From contig JAQSYS010000024.1 of the NCBI GenBank assembly GCA_029256005.1, positions 1 to 17,475 of the forward strand: a stretch of DNA of 17,475 bases, written 5' to 3'. The position numbers and the translations under genes were made by a program. This stretch comes from Sedimentibacter sp. Lineage in GTDB: Bacteria > Bacillota > Clostridia > Tissierellales > Sedimentibacteraceae. The notes under the pieces were generated by a model. The model did no database searches, was not told the DNA's origin, and saw only the letters and a program-made list of their open reading frames with translations. Shown here piece after piece: positions 12,322 to 17,475 of the stretch (position 1 is its first letter; each line of letters opens with the position of its first letter).

Positions 12322-13635
12322 ATGAAATTTGAAAATTTAAATTTAATTGAACCAATCCTTAAGGCATTAGCACAAGAAGGATATAAAACCCCCTCACCTA
12401 TACAGGAACAAGCTATCCCACACGCCCTTGAAGGAAAAGATATACTGGGATGCGCACAAACAGGAACTGGCAAGACAGCAGCATTTGCTATTCCGATAAT
12501 ACAAAAAATACATGTACAAGGTAGCAAAGGATCAAAACGCCAAGTGCAGTCATTGATACTTACTCCTACAAGAGAACTTGCAGTACAGATAGAAGAAAGC
12601 TTCAGATCCTATGGACGATATACAAATTTGAAATATTGTTCAATATTTGGCGGGGTTTCTCAGAGCCCGCAGACAGAAAAGCTCAGACGTGGTGTTGATG
12701 TATTAGTTGCTACCCCTGGTAGATTAAATGATTTAATAAACCAAAGACAGGTCAATTTGAGCAATGTATCAATGTTTGTTCTCGATGAAGCAGACAGAAT
12801 GCTTGATATGGGGTTTATAAATGATGTTAAAAAAATTATATCATGCATTCCCAAGAAGAGACAGACGCTGTTTTTTTCAGCTACAATGCCTAAAGAAATT
12901 ACAGAACTAGTAAATTCTATTTTAGTTGACCCCGTTAAAGTTGCGGTTACACCAGTTTCATCTACAGTTGATAAAATAGAACAATATGTTTACTTTGTGG
13001 ATAAGGGTAACAAGAAGAAATTACTTGTACATCTTCTTAATAACAAAGATATTGATTCTGCATTGGTGTTCACGCGAACAAAACATGAAGCGGATAAGGT
13101 TGAGAAAGACCTTACAGCAAACAAAATAGCAGCACAGGCAATACATGGCGACAAATCACAAAGTGCAAGACAAATGGCTTTAAACAATTTTAAGACTGGC
13201 AAAATTAGGGTTCTTGTCGCAACAGACATTGCAGCAAGAGGAATTGACATAGATGAGTTATCCCATGTAATAAACTACAATTTACCGAATATTTCGGAAA
13301 CTTATGTTCATAGGATAGGTCGTACAGGAAGAGCAGGCCTTGGAGGAACATCAATTTCATTCTGTGAATATGAAGAAAAAGAATATCTTAAGAGCATACA
13401 AAAGTTAATTAAAAAAATAATTCCGACTGCAGAAGAAAATCCATACCCTATGCTTATAACATCAGTGCTTCCAAAGACTGATAAACCTCAAAGAGCTAAG
13501 GTTGCTAAAAAAACTGAAGCAGAACTATCATGGAAAAACAAATCCTCTAAAAAGAAGGATTCATATAGTGTAAATAAGAAAAAAGACTCTTCAAAAAAGT
13601 CTTATTCAAAGTACGCAAGCGAAAAATATCAATAA
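12322..13635 (+). CDS. DEAD-box RNA helicase (RhlE/CshA-like)
   Basis: A 437-residue ATP-dependent RNA helicase with all motifs: Q motif (FENLNLIEPILKAL to TPSPIQEQAIP), I AQTGTGKT, Ia PTRELAVQ, GG, TPGRL, II DEAD, III SAT, IV VFTRTKHEADKV, V VATDIAARGIDI, VI HRIGRTGRAG. The last 60 residues are a Lys/Ser-rich basic tail (KKKDSSKKSYSKYASEK) typical of RNA-binding extensions. A TTG-initiated frame from 12298 exists, but the ATG at 12322 is preferred since relatives begin MKFENL; the ribosome site (AAGAGAAAAG) is weak. It lies just after the cold-shock gene and its terminator, so expression is probably independent. It likely remodels RNA or ribosome precursors in the cold. Confidence 0.94.
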   Translation: MKFENLNLIEPILKALAQEGYKTPSPIQEQAIPHALEGKDILGCAQTGTGKTAAFAIPIIQKIHVQGSKGSKRQVQSLILTPTRELAVQIEESFRSYGRYTNLKYCSIFGGVSQSPQTEKLRRGVDVLVATPGRLNDLINQRQVNLSNVSMFVLDEADRMLDMGFINDVKKIISCIPKKRQTLFFSATMPKEITELVNSILVDPVKVAVTPVSSTVDKIEQYVYFVDKGNKKKLLVHLLNNKDIDSALVFTRTKHEADKVEKDLTANKIAAQAIHGDKSQSARQMALNNFKTGKIRVLVATDIAARGIDIDELSHVINYNLPNISETYVHRIGRTGRAGLGGTSISFCEYEEKEYLKSIQKLIKKIIPTAEENPYPMLITSVLPKTDKPQRAKVAKKTEAELSWKNKSSKKKDSYSVNKKKDSSKKSYSKYASEKYQ

Positions 13636-13646
13636 TTTAAAATAGT

Positions 13647-13686
13647 AAAAACCAGTTCCGAAGAATTATCTCAGAACTGGTTTTTT
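13647..13686. terminator. Terminator between converging helicase and UvrA-like gene
   Basis: AAAAACCAGTTC and GAACTGGTTTTT form a 12-bp stem. The plus strand ends in six Ts and the minus strand also has a T run, so both converging transcripts can stop here. Confidence 0.88.
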
Positions 13687-13702
13687 ATTTATTTATTCAT
13701 TA

Positions 13703-14670
13703 TTATTTCTTCAAAAATTCTGCGGTTACTGTTGCACCATTTTTCAACATTTCTAATGGTGTTCCCGAAAACACAACTTTTCCTCCATTTTTTCCACCCT
13801 CTGGACCCAAATCTATAATCCAGTCCGAAGCACTTACTATCTGCTGATTGTGTTCCACAACAACGACGGTATTCCCAGAATCCACTATACGATTCAACAA
13901 TATAAGAAAATTCTCAACATCAATAGGATGCAGCCCAGTTGTCGGTTCGTCCATTAGATACAAACAATGTTTACCTTTATTGTTAATAAGTTCTTTTGCC
14001 AACTTTAATCGCTGCCCTTCACCACCAGACAGAGTTGTCAATGATTGACCAAGCTCTAAATAACCTAATCCCACGTCCACAAGAAGTTTTAAAATCCTTT
14101 TTACTTTATCATGTTTGTCAAATATATTGAAGGCTTCCTCTACAGATAATTGCAAGATTTCCTTTATAGAATAACCATTATATTTGACAGATAAAACTTC
14201 TTCATTGAACTGCTTACCGCCACAAATTGGACATTCCACCTCTATATCATATATACCTTAAAGTCACCATTTAATTTTTCTACTTCCTCTTTACATTCTG
14301 AATCAGAAATCACTTTACTACAGTTTGGACACACTCGTACTCCTAGCTTTTCATAAACCATCCTTAGATCTGTATATATGTCTGTGAGAGTACCAACTGT
14401 TGATCTTGGATTTCTATTTGATTCGTTTTGGGTAATTAATACTGCTGGTGACAAGTTACGTATGAAATTAATTTTCGGTTTATTAATTCCTTGAAGACCA
14501 ATTGCTTCTAGATATTGCCTCTGGCATTCTTGAAATATAACATCAACTGCCAATGTTGATTTGCCAGATCCTGAAAGTCCTGTGAAAACTACAAGTTTAT
14601 TACGAGGTATTTCTAGTGAAATATCTTTTAGATTTCCTTCTTTTGCACCGCTTATAATTATATTAGTCAT
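13703..14670 (-). pseudogene. UvrA-like ABC ATPase (drug-resistance type), internally deleted
   Basis: Two pieces in different frames. The N-terminal piece (14670-14242, 142 residues; ATG with GGGAGG) starts MTNIIISGAKEGNLKDISLE with Walker A GLSGSGKST, then RNPRSTVGTLTDIYTDLR and a CPNC zinc pair. It stops soon after GDFKVYM. The C-terminal piece (14239-13703, about 178 residues) starts at a CPICGGK zinc pair, then TTLSGGEGQRLKLAKEL (signature), LYLMDEPTTGLHP (Walker B), VVVVEHN (H-loop). Full-length relatives are roughly 750-850 residues, so well over 400 residues are missing: the first domain's signature/Walker B and the second domain's Walker A. The junction is also out of frame. Presumed non-functional. 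It follows a GNAT gene by 53 nt in one operon. Confidence 0.85.
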
Positions 14671-14723
14671 TTTATCCTCCCAATCTTCATGCATAGCCTT
14701 CAGCAACACTTTCCTTTCATTTG

Positions 14724-15248
14724 CTATTCTAAAGATATCCAATACCTTTGAGAAATCTTATTTCCTTTTTTTATTTCATTTTCTAATATTGCACCATTTT
14801 TTATTATAGTCTTTGCAGATGCAATATTATTTTTGTCACAAGTAATTAATACTTTTTCAATATTTAATCTTTTACATTCTTTTAGTGCTAATCCCAACAT
14901 TTCAACTGCATATCCTTTTTGTCTTTCTGATTTTCTAACACTATAATCTATATGTCCACCGTTAGCTAATAAAAAATCATTTAAGCGATGTCTAATATTA
15001 ATCATACCAACTAAATTATCATCATTAGTACTCACTGCTAAAAATGTGGTTTCAGCAGATAATCCTTTTCTAACAGTTTTATCATTTAAATTATTACAAA
15101 AAGCAATATACCATTCATTGAAACTTTCAGCATTTTTCAATCCACCAGTACCATACATACGGTCTTCACTTAATATAAATTCCCTTTTATAGTTCATAAT
15201 TTTACTCTTATAGGCTGGTGTTGGTAAAACTAACTTTAATCTATTCAT
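14724..15248 (-). CDS. GNAT-family N-acetyltransferase
   Basis: A 174-residue acetyltransferase of the RimJ/RimL-like GNAT type. The N-terminus KLVLPTPAYKSKIMNYKREF is typical, DDNLVGMINIRHRLND is the strand before the acetyl-CoA site, and HIDYSVRKSERQKGYAVEMLGLALKECK contains the RxxGYA pyrophosphate loop. IEKVLITCDKNNIASAKTIIKNGA follows. Acceptor substrate unknown (amino groups of antibiotics, proteins or metabolites). GGAG lies 10 nt before the ATG at 15248. It is first in an operon with the damaged UvrA-like gene, behind a consensus promoter and a leader hairpin. Confidence 0.87.
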   Translation of the reverse strand: MNRLKLVLPTPAYKSKIMNYKREFILSEDRMYGTGGLKNAESFNEWYIAFCNNLNDKTVRKGLSAETTFLAVSTNDDNLVGMINIRHRLNDFLLANGGHIDYSVRKSERQKGYAVEMLGLALKECKRLNIEKVLITCDKNNIASAKTIIKNGAILENEIKKGNKISQRYWISLE

Positions 15249-15313
15249 ACTTAACTTACTCCATTCAATTTATCATCTCTCAAGGGACTGTCAATTAATA
15301 ATTCACATCTATT

Positions 15314-15346
15314 AAAAAAGCCCTCTTTCTTCAAGATGGCTTTGAA
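15314..15346 (-). terminator. Leader terminator, possible attenuator before the GNAT gene
   Basis: On the minus strand AAAGCC-A-TCTT pairs with AAGA-G-GGCTTT and runs into TTTTTT. It lies between the promoter (15366-15394) and the GNAT start, about 65 nt before the ATG. A competing small hairpin, TTCAA/TTGAA (15330-15346), would disrupt it. This fits transcription attenuation, common in leaders of resistance genes (inference). A second TTGACA further down might be an independent promoter. Confidence 0.55.
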
Positions 15347-15365
15347 TTTATTATTATTTATATTT

Positions 15366-15394
15366 ATTATAACTCATAATTAATGAATTGTCAA
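15366..15394 (-). promoter_or_regulatory. Consensus sigma-A promoter of the GNAT/UvrA-like operon
   Basis: Minus-strand TTGACA (15389-15394), 17 nt, TATAAT (15366-15371): a perfect consensus. Confidence 0.85.
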
Positions 15395-15474
15395 AAAGGT
15401 GATCAAATGCTTTTAATTTTTTACTTCTATTCCCTTTCTATCAATACAACCGTCTCCACATGCCTTGAGGAGAT

Positions 15475-15509
15475 AAAAAAGATGCCAGAGGAGTCTGGTA
15501 GTGCCTGGC
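15475..15509 (-). terminator. Terminator-like hairpin downstream of the zinc-ribbon gene
   Basis: Minus-strand GCCAG (15505-15509) pairs with CTGGC (15484-15488), with an alternative inner stem CCAGA/TCTGG, followed by TCTTTTTT. It lies about 33 nt after the stop at 15542. Confidence 0.55.
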
Positions 15510-15541
15510 GTAGGGATATACTTTTAATCAAAGTATCTATA

Positions 15542-15700
15542 CTATTTTAAAAATAACTCAGAGGGTTTTGAACCATTTGTGTTAATTGGAGAAGATTTGA
15601 TTTCTTTCAATTTCGATTTAACCTGCATGGCGATTAGTGCTTCTTCTACTGAGCTTTCCCGGTGGCAACACCTCTTAATTATCGCGGTTTCAAAGTTACA
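15542..15700 (-). pseudogene. In-frame 52-codon extension beyond the zinc-ribbon stop
   Basis: Directly after the TAA at 15701-15703 the same frame stays open for 52 codons: CNFETAIIKRCCHRESS, then VEEALIAMQVKSKLKEIK, ending PSELFLK and TAG. Codon use looks genuine, and no start codon with a ribosome site is present. Either the upstream TAA is a nonsense mutation in a longer gene, or this is a remnant of a separate gene. A terminator follows it, not the TAA, which favours the first view. Confidence 0.35.
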
Positions 15701-16003
15701 TTACTCAATATAAGTAGTCCACTTTCCGCAATTATTACAAAAATATATCGCGAAGTCCAAAATGTCATCAGCTTTATCTAAATCGAGCGTAACCATTTCA
15801 TTGTTTTTAATGAAGCCTATATTGCTTTGCCAAATGCTAAAGTTTTCCACCCCACAATTTGGGCACTCTGAATCACACTTTCCGACATGTTCAAAGTCAT
15901 CAACAGTTATTCCATTGTCTTGTAAAAGCTTTACAACTGCTTCTTCGTAGCCAGTTTCTGAACAGCCCATTATCAAATCTTCCAATCTCAAAAATTCACT
16001 CAT
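15701..16003 (-). CDS. Uncharacterised zinc-ribbon protein
   Basis: A 100-residue cytosolic protein not assigned to a named family. An acidic helical N-half (FLRLEDLIMGCSETGYEEAVVKLLQDNGITVDDFEHV) is followed by KCDSECPNCGVENFS and, about 40 residues on, FCNNCGKWTTYIE. The CPNC...CNNC pairs would bind one zinc. The ATG at 16001-16003 is chosen because AGGAGG lies 6 nt upstream; a longer frame begins at 16036. The sequence continues in frame for 52 codons after its TAA. A hairpin AGTGTTT/AAACACT (16040-16060) and a gene-free stretch lie upstream. Confidence 0.65.
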   Translation of the reverse strand: MSEFLRLEDLIMGCSETGYEEAVVKLLQDNGITVDDFEHVGKCDSECPNCGVENFSIWQSNIGFIKNNEMVTLDLDKADDILDFAIYFCNNCGKWTTYIE

Positions 16004-16164
16004 AAAAGCCTCCTGTTGCTTTTTAAATTCATCCACCTGAGTGTTTAATGAAAAAACACTGCATATAGTGGTTTATCTGCATAATTTCCCCTTAGTACCA
16101 CCATGCGTCATCAGAATTACTGTCTCCGTATGTGTGGAGTGAATGAAAAAGATTCCGAATATTG

Positions 16165-17334
16165 CTATCTTCGACACATTTCGACACAAACTTCGCAGTG
16201 TTCAGTGCCGGGGAACATGTCTACTGGGATAGCTATTTTGGCTTCATAGCCTCTTTTTACGATATAAGCCAGGTCTCGTTCCAATGTTTCTGGATTACAA
16301 GAAATATATATTACCTTTTTTGGGTTCATTGAAATCATAGAGTCCAAAAATTGTTCTGTGCTTCCTGACCTTGGCGGATCAAGGAAAACCACATCAACTG
16401 ACTGCTTTTCGTCAGCCATTTGATTCATGAATACTCCAGCATCCTGATTATAGAAATAAATGTTTTTTATATTATTTCTTTTTGCGTTAATTATAGCATC
16501 CTTTACAGCATCACGGTTAAGTTCGACACCAATAACCTTTTTGACATGGCTACTGGCAATTAACCCAATGGTTCCTATTCCACAGTATGCATCGATTATT
16601 GTTTCATTTCCCTTAAGGCCTGCAAGCTCAATAGCCTTTCCATACAAAACCTCTGTCTGAACAGCATTTATTTGGTAAAAAGATTTAGGAGATATTCTAA
16701 ATACCTTGTCACACAATGTATCTTCAATAAAGCCCTTGCCGTATAATACCTGTTCTCTTTCTCCAAGTACCATGCTGGTCTTTTTATTGTTTACATTCAT
16801 AACAATGGTTGTTATTTCTGGATGAATTTTTATGAGTGCTTTCACAAAATTATTTTTAGATGGAAATATATGTGAGCCTAGCACTAATACAACCATTATT
16901 TCACCGCTCATATGACCTGTTCTGATTAAAACATGCCTGAGTAAACCAACGCCAGTGTCTTCATTATAGGTTCTAATTTTGAAGGATTTGAGCATGCCGC
17001 GGATAGTGACAATAATGTTATCTGCTCGTTGATCTTCTATCAAACAGCTGTCCACAGATACAACCTTGTGAGAGCCTGCCTCATAAACTCCAGAAATGAT
17101 ATTGCCCTTTTTATCTGTGTCAAATACTGCATGAACCTTATTTCGATAATAATATGGATTTTCCATACCTATAATATCACCGACATTGCAGAATTTATCT
17201 AAAAGCATATTGACTTGTTTTTGTTTTTCTTCTAATTGTTTTTCATAGCTTAAATGCTGCAGTTGACATCCACCGCATTTATCCTCTACTGGACAATTCA
17301 ATTTATCCAAAACATCTCTTTTTTCTGTTTGCAT
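16165..17334 (-). CDS. rlmD: 23S rRNA (uracil-5-)-methyltransferase RlmD, lacking TRAM domain
   Basis: A 389-residue SAM-dependent RNA methyltransferase of the RumA/RlmD (TrmA) family. The N-terminal cysteines C14, C20 and C23 (CPVEDKCGGCQLQHL), with a later Cys in VDSCLI, form the iron-sulfur site. FYQINAVQTEVLY, DAYCGIGTIG (SAM motif), FLDPPRSG and ISCNPETLERDL (catalytic Cys) follow, and it ends MFPGTEHCEVCVEMCRR. It methylates a uracil of 23S rRNA (U1939 in E. coli; a related position is possible here). The usual N-terminal TRAM domain of about 60 residues is absent, and GAGGAG before the ATG at 17334 shows this is the true start. It follows a GNAT gene by 21 nt, suggesting an operon. Confidence 0.9.
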   Translation of the reverse strand: MQTEKRDVLDKLNCPVEDKCGGCQLQHLSYEKQLEEKQKQVNMLLDKFCNVGDIIGMENPYYYRNKVHAVFDTDKKGNIISGVYEAGSHKVVSVDSCLIEDQRADNIIVTIRGMLKSFKIRTYNEDTGVGLLRHVLIRTGHMSGEIMVVLVLGSHIFPSKNNFVKALIKIHPEITTIVMNVNNKKTSMVLGEREQVLYGKGFIEDTLCDKVFRISPKSFYQINAVQTEVLYGKAIELAGLKGNETIIDAYCGIGTIGLIASSHVKKVIGVELNRDAVKDAIINAKRNNIKNIYFYNQDAGVFMNQMADEKQSVDVVFLDPPRSGSTEQFLDSMISMNPKKVIYISCNPETLERDLAYIVKRGYEAKIAIPVDMFPGTEHCEVCVEMCRR

Positions 17335-17355
17335 TTATACTCCTCAAATTTATTG

Positions 17356-17475
17356 CTATTCTGTAAATCCTCTTTTTTTCATATTATCTGCATTAACAAA
17401 CTTTGCCATACCTGTCTTCAGGCGTCTATAGCCCATTTTTTCGTAAAAAACTTCTTTTCCTAAGTTTGAATACAA
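17356..17475 (-). CDS. GNAT acetyltransferase, C-terminal end only
   Basis: The gene enters the window from the right. Thirty-nine codons read LYSNLGKEVFYEKMGYRRLKTGMAKFVNADNMKKRGFTE before TAG 17356-17358. FYEKMGYRRLKTGMA is the last strand and loop of GNAT acetyltransferases, and the xxKRGFTE ending is common in one clostridial subgroup. The acetyl-CoA-binding part lies outside the window. The stop is 21 nt before rlmD. Confidence 0.75.
   Translation of the reverse strand: MYSNLGKEVFYEKMGYRRLKTGMAKFVNADNMKKRGFTE

Noticed and set aside
15655..15700. Plus-strand GGTGGCAACACC...CGCGG resembling a T-box antiterminator
   Set aside because: No specifier stem, no terminator and no plus-strand gene follow; the stretch is better explained as coding on the minus strand.
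16036..16164. Minus-strand tail HTYGDSNSDDAWWY between rlmD and the zinc-ribbon gene
   Set aside because: It runs out of frame from the end of rlmD and has no start or ribosome site; too short to support.
1..17475. CRISPR arrays, tRNA/rRNA genes, transposases or integrases
   Set aside because: No regularly spaced repeats, cloverleaf/CCA patterns or transposase/integrase motifs were seen on either strand.

Overview
This window looks like chromosomal DNA from a low-GC anaerobic member of the Clostridia (Bacillota). Codon use is strongly AT-biased, Shine-Dalgarno sites are strong, and sigma-A promoters are near consensus. Typical families are present: SLH-domain cell-wall protein, DegV, DUF1836, DUF2975 with a YozG-like regulator, OhrR, a PadR/DUF1048 cassette and a cysteine-rich KTR protein. 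One gene is read through an in-frame TGA as selenocysteine, so the organism should carry a Sec-insertion pathway (not in this window). Almost all genes lie on the minus strand. The plus strand carries only the tail of an LD-carboxypeptidase, a cold-shock protein and a DEAD-box helicase.

Layout. 1-189: LD-carboxypeptidase C-terminus. 333-827: Nim/pyridoxamine-oxidase-like flavoprotein. 1082-3004: secreted SLH protein with a lipocalin-like tail. 3173-3961: PAS-AraC regulator. 4046-4906: DUF89 protein. 5045-6114: FAD oxidoreductase whose C-terminus is shifted by an 8-bp tandem duplication. 6156-6861: membrane DUF2975 protein plus HTH regulator. 7231-8659: DUF1836 and DegV operon. 8860-9920: OhrR and a peroxiredoxin-like selenoprotein. 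10248-11477: PadR, two DUF1048 proteins and a KTR protein, a cassette known from mobile elements. 11924-13635: cold-shock protein and DEAD-box RNA helicase. 13703-15248: GNAT acetyltransferase followed by a UvrA-like ABC gene that has lost its middle. 15542-16003: zinc-ribbon protein of unknown function. 16165-17475: RlmD without a TRAM domain, preceded by the tail of another GNAT acetyltransferase.

The strongest find is the OhrR/selenoprotein pair. The downstream gene opens with GTG at 9333, meets TGA at codon 44 in a UxxC motif, and a perfect hairpin with a GU-containing loop follows 18 nt after the TGA. A near-identical AT-rich dyad (18 of 21 bases, core AATTWAATT, like the known OhrR box) lies in both the ohrR leader and the selenoprotein leader. 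This suggests one peroxide-responsive regulon. A conventional gene caller would truncate the selenoprotein to its C-terminal 107 residues and lose the active site.

Several other loci show regulation or decay. These are palindromes placed on promoters (DUF2975/HTH, DUF1836, PadR), a long structured cold-shock leader, a terminator-like hairpin between promoter and start of the GNAT/UvrA-like operon, a frameshifted FAD oxidoreductase, and an internally deleted ABC resistance-type gene.
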